From positions 1-33,950 of IMG/VR virus record IMGVR_UViG_3300031787_000476: 33,950 nt of DNA, one strand, 5' to 3'. The position numbers and the translations under genes are program-made. The notes under the pieces are model-generated. The model made no database searches. It saw only the letters and a program-made list of their open reading frames with translations, and was not told the DNA's origin. Of this stretch, positions 23,901 through 31,026 are shown piece by piece. Position 1 is the first letter of the stretch. Every line of letters begins with the position of its first letter. Source of the stretch: a virus.

Positions 23901-24340
23901 CTGTTTATACCAGCAGTGGGAATACTGGTGGCAATAACGGTGGCAATAACGGTGGCAATAACGGTGGCAATAATGGAAATAGCGGATCAACTGGGAACAA
24001 CTCTGGCGGTGGCGGAGGAGACTTCGGATTTACATTCATGTCAACTGGTGGAATAGTTAAGGCAAAATACTTTGCAAATGGTGGAAGGCCATTAGGTAGT
24101 GATATTGTTCCAGCAATGTTGACGCCAGGTGAATTCGTTATGAGCAGATATGCGGTTGAAAAGTATGGGCTAGACACTATGAAGGCAATAAATGGCGGAG
24201 AAATGTCAGGCGACTCAGTGTATAATTATAGTATTAACGTAAATGTTAAGTCTGATGCTAATCCTGATGAAATTGCTAGAGCAGTAATGACACAGATTAA
24301 ACAGGTAGATTCAAAGAAACTTAGGGGAGCACGTATATAA
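14945..24340 (+). CDS. Tape measure protein, 3131 residues
   Basis: Sets tail length and is ejected with the DNA. The start is TTG at 14945, with GAGGTG (14930-14935) upstream; no in-frame ATG fits better. Residues about 200-480 form the TP901-type core (NTQWAGRQLMVGLTIPLMML, then GFSGRALEEQV, then KEGGINASEGANALKSGL). A hydrophobic segment at about 553-590 (VIAIIVGVVAGLGPIVLMTF) looks membrane-active. A GDVVPAMLSPEEAVIP motif stands near 700-715. A kinase-like region lies at about 800-1010. A Gly/Ala/Met-rich hydrophobic stretch spans about 1595-1660. Charged helical and coiled-coil stretches are densest at about 2610-2900. A GGNN repeat linker follows, then a second motif, SDIVPAMLTPGEFVMSRYAVEKYG, near 3045-3068. 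At about 1.5 angstroms per residue the upper limit for the tail is some 470 nm, but inserted domains would lower that. The gene overlaps the next by one base. Confidence 0.93.
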   Translation: MADVNSNININFNTADALAQLRRLQAGLSRFHQSLAEGNLAAANAQKGLNAQLVQAIGATGKFAVSQAKVASSTMAFTTALEKNKFSLREYYRYSMAAATANTRVLGKAFAQEREIINRARRDRVKALQAQYIQMSKAQGGFIDAMRVMPRTLMMANGRFTELGTRIQYAAQRQQFLNQLLKQGSTQLLNFGKNTQWAGRQLMVGLTIPLMMLGGYASKAFRELEQATLKFRRVYGDAFTNDTEVEAAVQNIRKLADEFTKYGVAVKDTVEMAATAAAAGFSGRALEEQVKTATKLAVLGQVEQQQALETTISLQNAFGLSTEELAEKINFLNAVENQTVVSIEDLTIAIPKAAPVVKQLGGSVEDLAFFLTAMKEGGINASEGANALKSGLASLINPTKKASAMLKDMGINITGIVEANKGDIKATVVGFARALDTLDPLNRARAIEQLFGKFQFARLSTLFQNVTKEGTQAARAFDLAGASVEELAILSEREMKKVEESVGVKFQAAVEQFKQDIMPLGKAFLEAVTPIVKFFGSLFEKFNKLSDNTKKVIAIIVGVVAGLGPIVLMTFGLLANGLANLIKLFATIRGGIAKLNGQTNILGAGFNYVTQEQLEQQAASQALHNTHTRLVEIFNVEKSAALQLAAAYSSLSSQMRNMAAQNPALFAGGMRGAAGAVSKLPKSPKGYEDGIISVPGPKGAGDVVPAMLSPEEAVIPSDRAKKYRGLITAIFQDKVPGFMAGRLPWGNAHPIKQSGAINIGMPKSFKDVTQSRQIADQIDKTVKSGKFGSMPPTDFGTLIQPFSGRSFPIRGVGGVYRKPNGELVVVKPTMDEKTALAELRATQIAREAHGLIAPKQSIKTMIDPTDATGKRKIIVLESPYDPRIAEATGKFTKKDMISQLVASTLRADKDLSQSNVSGKVLADVGTAGVFDRASGFRDFAKALPSMEEQAMINLLGVKGGAKKFFAQQTSGIAAKMSPKQYNEEIIKEIDRVLPRLKNTIAKFDLNPAEQIVYQNMIKRLEDGRKVDWSKLHSIHSKAGESIKKLEVGQNKKTYQDVIDAQTKKFALGNFEELKSDPTSKNQIDTIVKRLAKDSVDELEKLKTSNPKQYDLITDLLRKKKINNVTQHDLLKFVKDEMVYKDGLYYDKKSIEAGTTPASAGKTYEQVRKNVLYRLGLLEKDGQFSNIKKMTVSKLRFDMSPTDKKSGGWKQSIPKDSLLYKVLSAEEKRFKEENAAQGKKTDPLRSVKETMKALGYTDKEIAYQLRPELSHISKTGESGRGAEKWLKGTALFDARLLNNYMNTEKRATNILDWNDQNKNPLGLTRDQIKTFRSAADFMSTQTHPTTEAQVRLVRSATQLDMIAEDYLNKQPRKPKKFPDLGQVRQSRALAQLIDDRLGTRYYDKWIPKFNLPSGPAKSQNVLVNPNKEYMVDTKTGAITKLNISNTGSRPLGAVADTGNTNDRRVVTETATRRVATAGQARAFAGRTPFVMPGREGGDPRLSKNAQGRVQKAVQDQQRLLRSQNKFTEQQIRDALKRFRQVKIQEELAAANARKKAQLDREEIRNRQTKQISEKQKAKQERAERKAIRQEKVGRFSGGASMALGTAGMAAMMSGNAGMGMGLMGASAVAGMAPMLAGMGPVGWAVTGVTAAAGAFYLADKAAQKAAESQSKYVDSITATTEKMSQVGQLTNKVGASEIYSRKRQTSAADRYTTGFERGKEQFGETFIESEVGKSVFEGFKKNLTLGGIDAVKAISVQLAAYVSDGVMTAEQAHSVASQIGIELNNTTLISQISGQLLDLIGPEGQNLITDPLTVRMNLVQAQMDLAQSGNKNLMEEFAKSGINQDSWAWITDMFVETDYDKMSSQLAAINTQNLELNLAQQDSLSKQYDTELKKLQAQKAATTDKAKQKKIDDEIENVEKRRQSGLEALRAKNKEILDDQLKTYNIASQNSSLKNAFFDSLNAQVKTKYEGNPFLDSFLDKSAGLKSEELEVKIKTIVAAGDLGVESGQRIIEIFGDDEEGLETTLDLALTKHDPGSVTQLINGLGGVENEVAKKVLVDVMSKDPKEFDKTASAIALVQKMAGKEINIDTFFSNKDADGNEIDPLAKLNDLTKSLEAVEQIETPITKTALIQMKEVGGVSLDGILPLWDQWENLPDETKKTVLQEYVTVYKTITEGDVDAEIKKRVAAAGGGDTVQRYYSTEGARESVRQQLAGARTMQQVNQDIASAESKITDDDGGGGKKEDPYEWLLTRLKNVRNAAINAAGGLGELNKALAKSGSKSVKNKFMGIEQQLMGMNMNRQFIDWVTGMDPKEQAKYVKTATKKNVNPFTGKKEKGIKVGQTVLSSQAKKYEKGLDAAIVGDFNVAQQRTLDNIKYQEQAYRKLVAAGYDNLTIQRILEDEYMTQQIAIGQITKEELTTNAELTKQVSIRQRINGLISNGRDALQQQANIKQIPDVVKFFEKMSKEGMTLSSGALTSLIGDPEQLSGAIAAMEDYESGAEGARDRLKEIVDGLNAIKANSDIKIVIDYVQKNLAEKAQAGKEAAERVLSAKRSIYSNLTVGELGAQTVKNPLTGNITQVGKLAQAKVNARFATSAGGPGVPTNIAGQTLSGVQKQREELARRMQAVQLKTRDIQSRYSSAQDDLSKAQDNLEKALDAVDTKYDGLIETQKDKIDSIEEQIKTQFDDKITVLNKESGKLSNDLAIMDNLAEKINTKYDKQIEALQKVSDINQDIANSQRQQLDLADALSQGDIAAAARAAQEMRASSSESMLNAQMSGLDQARQRELGALRGAESGMTREQISERQFQITQEIYRLENDPARLLLEQQLQAAQAEITRLEKERVVELDKARVLNEKAIADAQALVDKIKIELEDQNKILATLEKQDLELESQETYLQSIVDEAIALDDSTGMTLEKWEETITKLIDVEALAQDYAIALAAAEDSAAAADASWQSILTTINSIPESVTTTHIINEIRNITENITQYVHTVYTSSGNTGGNNGGNNGGNNGGNNGNSGSTGNNSGGGGGDFGFTFMSTGGIVKAKYFANGGRPLGSDIVPAMLTPGEFVMSRYAVEKYGLDTMKAINGGEMSGDSVYNYSINVNVKSDANPDEIARAVMTQIKQVDSKKLRGARI
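17342..17974 (+). other. Kinase-fold-like domain inside the tape measure protein (tentative)
   Basis: Residues about 800-1010 of the tape measure do not look like tail-measure helix. They show a series of motifs in the order of protein or phosphoinositide kinases. These are a glycine-rich strand pair with G811, G813, G814; VVVK with K827; an acidic residue in the next helix (E838 in TALAELRATQIAREA); a hinge-like IIVLESPYD near 873-881; DKDLSQSNV with D910 and N915 in the spacing of a catalytic loop; and LADVG with D923 in place of DFG. The interval between N915 and D923 is shorter than in most kinases. I see the motifs directly; the fold is my inference, and an inactive or non-kinase fold is possible. 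Confidence 0.3.
23927..23974 (+). repeat. Four tandem 12-base repeats (GGTGGCAATAAC)
   Basis: Four head-to-tail copies; the last ends AAT instead of AAC. They encode a Gly-Gly-Asn-Asn repeat in a flexible linker just before the C-terminal motif of the tape measure protein. This kind of array changes length by slippage without breaking the frame. Confidence 0.9.
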
Positions 24341-24996
24341 TGGCAACATCTCAATACATGTCTGGTAGGAAAAAGTATCAAAGACCGCAGGCAATGCTTT
24401 GGTCTGAGAATTCTGGTACCCTAATTAACGGTGTTTATGTACCAAATGGGCTAGAGATAGGTCAAGATCCAGGTTCTGAATCTGATCAGTCTGTTTATGA
24501 TCAATTTTTAATATTATCAGATGATAACAGGAGTTCTATTGACTTTACCCCAACAAGAATAGAAACAAGAGAAAGAATGATTAATGGTCGTATGAGATCA
24601 TATCATGTTGCAGATAAATTAACTATTAATACATCTTGGAATATGCTTCCTTCAAGATCATATTTTACATCTCCAGATTTCAATGCAACTACTGGAATTT
24701 CTCCACATAATGGATATGGTAGCCCAACGGGGGCTGATTTGCAATACACTACAGATGGTGGAGCAGGAGGAGTTGAGATATTAGATTGGTATGAAAATCA
24801 CCAAGGCCCTTTTTGGGTATATCTTGCATATGATAAATATTCTAATTTTAATAAAGACTCTAATCCATATGCACATTTACCACAATACAATCAATTAATA
24901 CAAATGTATTTTTCTGATTTTAATTATAGTGTTGTAAAGCGTGGCGGAACTAATTTTGATTTCTGGAATATAAGTGTAACACTGGAAGAGGTATAA
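24340..24996 (+). CDS. Distal tail / minor tail protein
   Basis: A 218-residue, beta-rich protein directly after the tape measure gene, where distal tail proteins sit. Visible parts are IDFTPTRIETRERMINGRMR near 65-85, KLTINTSWNMLPSRSYF near 90-105, and DWYENHQGPFWVYLAYDKYSN near 148-168, with a final strand pair (GTNFDFWNISVTLEEV). The WYENHQGPFWVYL segment is a pattern I associate with actinophage minor tail proteins in this position. It would form the ring that links the tube to the hub. It starts and ends in one-base TAATG overlaps, so it is translationally coupled to both neighbours. Confidence 0.65.
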   Translation: MATSQYMSGRKKYQRPQAMLWSENSGTLINGVYVPNGLEIGQDPGSESDQSVYDQFLILSDDNRSSIDFTPTRIETRERMINGRMRSYHVADKLTINTSWNMLPSRSYFTSPDFNATTGISPHNGYGSPTGADLQYTTDGGAGGVEILDWYENHQGPFWVYLAYDKYSNFNKDSNPYAHLPQYNQLIQMYFSDFNYSVVKRGGTNFDFWNISVTLEEV

Positions 24997-27900
24997 TGTT
25001 TCAGGCTGAAGAATTAAAATTACATTTAGAGAGTTCTTCAACAATAAGAACTCAAACCGCCATTATCGCTGAATGGAATATGAATATAGCAAACAACATA
25101 TTCAGAATTGGCAACTATAGATATAGGCCATCATCAGACTCATCTGATAAATATAAAATAATTCCAAATACTTTTGACGTTAATGATCTTGGCAATTTCT
25201 ATACTGGTGCAACAGATGCCGATATCATAATAGATGGCGGAGTTAGTCCAGAAGACAATGATCAGCCATGGTTTTTATTTCCACAAAATAAAAAAAATAA
25301 AATGTTGTATTCGCTAGAAGATTGTTTTAAAAAATTTAGACCAAGATCTGGAATTAATAAGGCTGTTTATTTTCCAGGAAGAAAACTACACCATTCTAAT
25401 CTAAACATGTCTAATCGCCCCAGATACTACATGGCAGACAAAAATGATAACTTTAAATATTGGACATCTTTTAGAACAGATAGTGGTACATTAAGGGGCA
25501 TAGCAAACAAGCCTTTGAACGGGCAGCAGTATATAGATGATGCCGCACCATTTGTTGTGTATGATAACCCAGTACCATCTAATAGGGTCATTATAAAAAT
25601 GCAAACAAATGTTGGCTCAGTTGACCTGGGTCCCTTCTCAAACTCCTCTGGTTCATTTTCAGATCCCTTGTATGGAGAGCAAAATAAGACAACTCCAGTT
25701 AAGTGGAAAGTTCAATCTCTACAAAATAATAATTGGGTGGATATTATTAGTTTTAATTCTGGCAGTAGAAGAAGAAATGGTACACCGATTATTAAAAGTG
25801 ACGGATATGTAGAACTATCTTATGGGCTAAAGGTTCCTGAAAAGTATCGTGATTATTTTGTTCGTGCTGAAGAATATACACATGAAGATTTTCTGCCAGA
25901 AAAATCAATAAACGGATATGCATATTTAATTAAGGAAAATGAAGAAGATCTTGGCGTTTATCATATATGGTTTAATAGCGCATGGGAAACTTTTACGCCA
26001 GAATATGGGTGGCTTTTAGAAGAAGAAACAGTAGATAGACTAACAAATTTTGTTACAAATTTTGTAGACCCATTTAAATTTATATCTGATTCAGATGGAA
26101 GATCTATATTCCGTGAATTTGAATATATAAAAGGGCTAAGAATTGTAGTCGATACAATGAACAAAGTAGACTCTACTTTCGATCTTATTGAACTTTCTCC
26201 AAGACTTTCTGCCGATATTACAGATACTGTGGTTGGTTTCGATGTATCAAAGACTGCCTCTGATTTAGGGGCAAGTGGCTTGCCAGTTGGACAATTACTG
26301 GCATCAACTGGTACTATTAATATATTTGATTATAATAATTCATTTAATGAAAATAATACTAATAGCATAATTAGTCCTTATACCTCTCAAAACATCCAGA
26401 TTAAGTTTTATGATGTTGTTGTTAATGTAGATGGTTATGATTACTTTGTACCCATCAAAACCATGTATTCAGAAGGATTTCCCTCATATTCTCATTCTGA
26501 CAGGAAAGTAGATTTAACCCTTAGAGATTTATACTTTTATTTTGAATCATTAAAGGCACCAGAAATGTTAGTGACCAATGTTTCTTTGAGTTATGCTATC
26601 TCTTTGTTGTTAGATTCTGTAGGCTTTTCTAATTATGTTTTTAAGCGGATCAATGGAGAAAAAGAGTTAATTATTCCTTTTTTCTATATACCACCAGACA
26701 AAACAGTTGCAGAAATACTAAATGATTTAGCAATTTCTAGTCAAACTGCTATGTTTTTTGATGAATATAATAATTTTGTTATGATGAGTAAAAATTATAT
26801 GTTGCCAGATGTATCACAAAGAGATATAGACATAACTTTGCGTGGTTCTGACGACTTTATAGACTCTGGAGTTATTGAGAATAAAAATAAAAATATTTCT
26901 TTGACTAACATTGTAGACATTTCATCTGAGGATAGGAATGTATATAATGATGGGGTAATTAACTATAGCACAAGATATATCCAAAGATCATACGGAAGCA
27001 TTAAGCAAGCCTCAATGATAGATAATGAGGTCGCTGCAAAAAATTGGATATATAAACCAGCCCTTCTATGGGAAGTTTCTGGAGATCAGAATATAAGATC
27101 AATCAATAATGAGGTAAGTGATCAATCATCATATAACTTAGCGGCGATTCCGCTAAACTCAAATTTAACCTCTGCAGTTCCAGAGGTAGTTGGAAATAGA
27201 CTAACTAACAATGTAATAGACTTGGGCGAAGCAGTATATTGGCTTGGAAGATATAACGGATATCTTTACGCAAATGGTGAAATAATTAAATTTGATGCCG
27301 TTCAGTATAATATACCTGGAGCAGAAAAAAATATTATTAAAGAAGAATTAAATGGTACCATATCCTACACAACGCAAACTGTTGGGGCGGTAGGGAATGT
27401 CTGGATTAGTAGTAACCAAGAGTACCAAGACTATATGTCAAAATTAGTGTTTAATGGAAAGATTTATCCAACAGGTCTTGTTCGTATATATGCGGAGCCA
27501 AAGTATGAAGACATTAACGGTATAACTGTAATGAAAAATGGACCAGTTACAACACATGGTCGTGGACAATTTGGCACAGAGATTGTTGAGCACAGCGCTG
27601 GCTTATCCAATGAATGGAAGAGCGACTCTTTTGTTCGTGGTGTTAATATGGAAAGTAAGCATTTATTTGGTTTGACTAATGGAGATATTTTAGATAATTC
27701 TGCTATTGCGTCAAAGTCTTTGACAACGGGGGTTGCTGGAGCAAATAACACAAAAGCAAAAGATAATACTAGAAGTAGTATTATTAAAAACTTTTTGTCA
27801 TATTCATATTTAAATGAGTCACAAAATAATACAAATAAATCGACACAGGCTGGATCAGTTCAATCTTCAGCATTAGTTATGGCTGGACCATCATTTAGTA

Positions 27901-29390
27901 CTACAGAGGCACCATTAAACTTTGTTTCATATCAATATAAGCCACTTAACAATAAGTATAAGCATTTTGGAACAAGGATGAGAGTTATAGGCAAAATTGA
28001 GGTTAGTGAGACAAAAGAGCAGACCCCAATAAATGCTACCCCTTATTATGTATTACCAGGAACTCAGCCTAACCAACAATTAAATATTGCTGGAGGGTCT
28101 GGCGGTATTGCAGTGATGCTTAATCCGAGTACTAACGTAGGATATTATTTTGAAATTGTTGCACTAACTGAAAAAAATGTTAGTGAATATTCGGCAGACA
28201 TAGATAATTTGCACAATGTTATTTTTTATAAAGTTTATGCAAACTCAGAGGGCAAGGCAATCCCTATTAAACTGTGGGGAGGACTCAGCAACATAATTGT
28301 TGATGACGGCAAATTTACTGGTCAGGCAAGAATGATGGGGGAACAAAATCCAACTGTATATGATCTTGCCGTAGAGTATCAGGATATTGGAAGCACGAGA
28401 AGGTTTTATCTGTATATTAATAATAATCTTGTTAAGGTTATTGATGACTCTTCTCCTTTGCCTGTTTATAACAATGTTGCTCTTTTTGTTCGTGGTGGGT
28501 CAAGGTGTATGTTTGAAAATATTTACGCATTGGCAAATAACTATAGCCAAAATACTTCTTTTTCTTTAGAAACACCAGTATCAGCAGCCTTTGGCGATGA
28601 CCACATAACAGCAAATGAATCATTTAGAAAGTATGCAATGTCTGGCATGGTTCAGTCAACCTATCTATCAGGAATTAATCCAGGACAGCCACCATCTTTT
28701 AATATTTATTTTGATGAATTTGGTACAATAATGAGAGAAGCGGCTTATTTAAAGGTTAAATATGATAAGGCATATCCAGCATTATATGCTCAATTATCTC
28801 CAACCTTCAATAGAATAAAAGGATACACAGTTTCTGGATTTAGGGCAGGCTCATATGGGGCAGAATTTTTAGTATTTAATGCTACCGATACATCTTTAAA
28901 TTTAGACGAAACTAGTGGAAATTATTTAAGAATTCAAGGAATTACCTTTACGCAAGAATCAACTAATCAGTTAACAGTTGATGCCTATTTTGCAAAAAAT
29001 GCTAATTTTTCTGATCCAGAATTAAGCAAAAGCGGAACCATAATATCTCCGATTCGTGCTGCACTTGATTATGATAAAATAAAAACAAGCAGATTAACAT
29101 ATGGTAAAAAAGAATTTTCATTAGAGACTCCATATGTTCAATCTAACGATGATGCTAATGATTTAATGGCTTGGATGACCAATAAGATATTAAGACCAAG
29201 GAAAAACGTGGGGGTTAGAATTTTTGCTAATCCAATGATTCAGTTGGGTGATGTTGTAAACATTAATTATAAGGACGACCTTGGTAATGATATAATTGCA
29301 TCAAGCGATAAAAGGTTTGTGGTCTATCATATAGACTATAATAAAAAATATCAGGGACCAGAGATGGTTCTCTATTTGAGTGAGGTATAG
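24996..29390 (+). CDS. Large tail hub / minor tail protein with a concanavalin-like module
   Basis: A 1464-residue tail-tip protein. The N-terminal third has beta-rich, lectin- or galactose-binding-like sequence (RVIIKMQTNVGSVDLGPFSNS, KWKVQSLQNNNWVDIISF). The middle, from about 475 to 800, carries hub-like segments: VDGYDYFVPIKTMYSEG, RKVDLTLRDLYFYFES, and a helix-strand region FFYIPPDKTVAEILNDLA. Residues about 975-1180 look like a concanavalin-type module (FGTRMRVIGKIEV ... RRFYLYINNNLVKVIDDSS ... MFENIYALAN). The C-terminus (LMAWMTNKILRPRKNVGV, FANPMIQLGDVVNINYKD, and a final PEMVLYLSEV) has the LGD-V-I pattern of siphophage hub proteins. It probably forms the central tail tip and may contribute to receptor contact. 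No peptidoglycan hydrolase motif was seen. Confidence 0.75.
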   Translation: MFQAEELKLHLESSSTIRTQTAIIAEWNMNIANNIFRIGNYRYRPSSDSSDKYKIIPNTFDVNDLGNFYTGATDADIIIDGGVSPEDNDQPWFLFPQNKKNKMLYSLEDCFKKFRPRSGINKAVYFPGRKLHHSNLNMSNRPRYYMADKNDNFKYWTSFRTDSGTLRGIANKPLNGQQYIDDAAPFVVYDNPVPSNRVIIKMQTNVGSVDLGPFSNSSGSFSDPLYGEQNKTTPVKWKVQSLQNNNWVDIISFNSGSRRRNGTPIIKSDGYVELSYGLKVPEKYRDYFVRAEEYTHEDFLPEKSINGYAYLIKENEEDLGVYHIWFNSAWETFTPEYGWLLEEETVDRLTNFVTNFVDPFKFISDSDGRSIFREFEYIKGLRIVVDTMNKVDSTFDLIELSPRLSADITDTVVGFDVSKTASDLGASGLPVGQLLASTGTINIFDYNNSFNENNTNSIISPYTSQNIQIKFYDVVVNVDGYDYFVPIKTMYSEGFPSYSHSDRKVDLTLRDLYFYFESLKAPEMLVTNVSLSYAISLLLDSVGFSNYVFKRINGEKELIIPFFYIPPDKTVAEILNDLAISSQTAMFFDEYNNFVMMSKNYMLPDVSQRDIDITLRGSDDFIDSGVIENKNKNISLTNIVDISSEDRNVYNDGVINYSTRYIQRSYGSIKQASMIDNEVAAKNWIYKPALLWEVSGDQNIRSINNEVSDQSSYNLAAIPLNSNLTSAVPEVVGNRLTNNVIDLGEAVYWLGRYNGYLYANGEIIKFDAVQYNIPGAEKNIIKEELNGTISYTTQTVGAVGNVWISSNQEYQDYMSKLVFNGKIYPTGLVRIYAEPKYEDINGITVMKNGPVTTHGRGQFGTEIVEHSAGLSNEWKSDSFVRGVNMESKHLFGLTNGDILDNSAIASKSLTTGVAGANNTKAKDNTRSSIIKNFLSYSYLNESQNNTNKSTQAGSVQSSALVMAGPSFSTTEAPLNFVSYQYKPLNNKYKHFGTRMRVIGKIEVSETKEQTPINATPYYVLPGTQPNQQLNIAGGSGGIAVMLNPSTNVGYYFEIVALTEKNVSEYSADIDNLHNVIFYKVYANSEGKAIPIKLWGGLSNIIVDDGKFTGQARMMGEQNPTVYDLAVEYQDIGSTRRFYLYINNNLVKVIDDSSPLPVYNNVALFVRGGSRCMFENIYALANNYSQNTSFSLETPVSAAFGDDHITANESFRKYAMSGMVQSTYLSGINPGQPPSFNIYFDEFGTIMREAAYLKVKYDKAYPALYAQLSPTFNRIKGYTVSGFRAGSYGAEFLVFNATDTSLNLDETSGNYLRIQGITFTQESTNQLTVDAYFAKNANFSDPELSKSGTIISPIRAALDYDKIKTSRLTYGKKEFSLETPYVQSNDDANDLMAWMTNKILRPRKNVGVRIFANPMIQLGDVVNINYKDDLGNDIIASSDKRFVVYHIDYNKKYQGPEMVLYLSEV

Positions 29391-29392
29391 TA

Positions 29393-29896
29393 ATGTCAGT
29401 TAATAGTACTCCAAGTTTGCCACAAGGAACTGCATCACAGTCAGGATCTGCAACTTCTGCAATTAAGCCAGCAACTCCAGATATTATACTATTTGATGAC
29501 GAATCCACTCCAATAGAAATAATGACAGACCTTATATTTGAAAATATAGGTGGTCAGGAGTTAGTTAACATATTAAGGTCTGATATTATAAATGGACAAA
29601 ATGTTGTGTATCAGCCAATTAAAAATCTAACAAACTTATACTTTCAATATAATCCCCAAAATATTTTAGCATTACAAGATGTAGATTATAATTATTTTAA
29701 AAAATTTCCAATTAATTTTTCTACCAAGGTACCAGAGTATGGGACTGGGCCAGAGGGGGCTATAGTTTATATTGACCCAGTCACTGGAGATTTAGTAATA
29801 AATGTTGTTAATTTGGCAAGAGATGAGCAGGTAGAGGTATCAATAGTCGCAGATGGCTCGATACTTGATGATACAATATATGAGGTGAATCAATGA
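29393..29896 (+). CDS. Minor tail protein of unknown function
   Basis: A 167-residue protein. The first ~30 residues are Ser/Thr/Pro-rich and flexible (STPSLPQGTASQSGSATS). The rest is helical then strand-rich: IEIMTDLIFENIGGQELVNI near 40-60, and GAIVYIDPVTGDLVINVVNL near 122-141. I do not recognise a family. Two bases separate it from the hub gene stop, and its end overlaps the next start by four bases (ATGA). Position between hub and fibre-type genes suggests a tail-tip component or connector. Confidence 0.65.
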   Translation: MSVNSTPSLPQGTASQSGSATSAIKPATPDIILFDDESTPIEIMTDLIFENIGGQELVNILRSDIINGQNVVYQPIKNLTNLYFQYNPQNILALQDVDYNYFKKFPINFSTKVPEYGTGPEGAIVYIDPVTGDLVINVVNLARDEQVEVSIVADGSILDDTIYEVNQ

Positions 29897-31026
29897 TTAC
29901 AAATATAGGCAAAGGTATATTGGCAAAGTATCTTATAGGGCAGGCGCCAGCATATGCGTCTTATCTTGCCATAGGCTGTGGAGCAAAGCCACTACCGTCT
30001 AACCATAACTTTACAGAGGCCGAACTCGCTGCTTATTTTGCCAAACAGTCATTAGATTTTGAAATGTTTCGTGTTCCAATTACGTCAAGAGGGTATGTAA
30101 ATGAAAATGGAAGCAATAAGATAGTTTTAACGGCAGAATTGCCAACAGACGAAAGATACGAAATAACCGAGGTTGGAATTTACTCAGCAGGCGCAAATCC
30201 ATCTGCTGGTGCTTATGATAGTAGATCTCTTTTTGCATTTACAGTAAATGAAAACTGGGAATATCATAATGAGAGCACTGCAACAGAGTTACCAATTGTT
30301 TATGAACCATTAGATGGCTCAAACAATGACAATATTATAAATCAAACATATAAGGCTTTTCAGACCAATTCAGACAATCGACTTTTTACTAACTCTGATA
30401 GAATTGCTAGATATGAAAGAGCAAGGTTTTATAATAACGTAGTAATGCTAAGAGGAGATCTTTCTAATCTGTCAGTGTCTGGCGATCATTTAGATTTTTC
30501 TACAGGGTCAAACCACATTCATCTACTTGGAACTTCACTAGATTTTAATAAAAATGCACCAACAGATGAGGTTAAGTTAGCATTTTGTATCATCAATAAA
30601 GATCCAGATCCATCAATTATTCCAGATGAGGTAAGAATACTTTTAGAATTTGCAGAAAGTGACTCACCAGGAAATGGTCAGTGGGCTAGATTTGAAATTG
30701 TGATGTCTGCTGACGATTATGATTTTTCAGAAAATCGATATTATGTAATTACAAAACAATTACAAGAACTTTATAAGAGTACTGGATTCACTTGGAATAA
30801 TGTCAGTATTATTAAATTTTACACTACAGTAATTAAAAATAATGTTGCATCATCTGATTTTTATATAGGTCTTGATGCCGTTAGGTTTGAAAATATATCA
30901 ACAACTAATCCAGTATATGGTTTGACTGGATATACTGTTTTAAAAAATACAAATGCTGAAACAGTAGTCAAGGCTGCGAACACAAGTAATTATGTTGAGT
31001 TTAGATTTGCAATGGATGTGCAATAA
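29893..31026 (+). CDS. Minor tail / fibre-type protein with C-terminal carbohydrate-binding-like module
   Basis: A 377-residue protein. The N-terminus (ITNIGKGILAKYLIGQAPAY, then YLAIGCGAKP) followed by EITEVGIYSAGANPSAGAY near 96-114 is the pattern of baseplate- or fibre-proximal proteins that form the attachment part of tail fibres. Residues about 190-345 are a separate beta sandwich (HLDFSTGSNHIHLLG, DEVKLAFCIINK, FYIGLDAVRFENIS), like a carbohydrate-binding or concanavalin module. It probably works in host surface recognition. The start is in an ATGA overlap with the previous gene and the stop overlaps the next start by one base. Confidence 0.7.
   Translation: MITNIGKGILAKYLIGQAPAYASYLAIGCGAKPLPSNHNFTEAELAAYFAKQSLDFEMFRVPITSRGYVNENGSNKIVLTAELPTDERYEITEVGIYSAGANPSAGAYDSRSLFAFTVNENWEYHNESTATELPIVYEPLDGSNNDNIINQTYKAFQTNSDNRLFTNSDRIARYERARFYNNVVMLRGDLSNLSVSGDHLDFSTGSNHIHLLGTSLDFNKNAPTDEVKLAFCIINKDPDPSIIPDEVRILLEFAESDSPGNGQWARFEIVMSADDYDFSENRYYVITKQLQELYKSTGFTWNNVSIIKFYTTVIKNNVASSDFYIGLDAVRFENISTTNPVYGLTGYTVLKNTNAETVVKAANTSNYVEFRFAMDVQ

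Noticed and set aside
23927-23974. CRISPR-like array
   Set aside because: The repeats are only 12 bases, directly adjacent, without spacers, and in frame within a protein gene.
24334-25000. TATAATG motifs at the gene borders near 24336 and 24992 (also near 11423) as promoters
   Set aside because: They arise from the TAATG stop/start overlap after a T- or A-ending codon, have no TG extension or -35 at the right place, and lie in tightly coupled operons.
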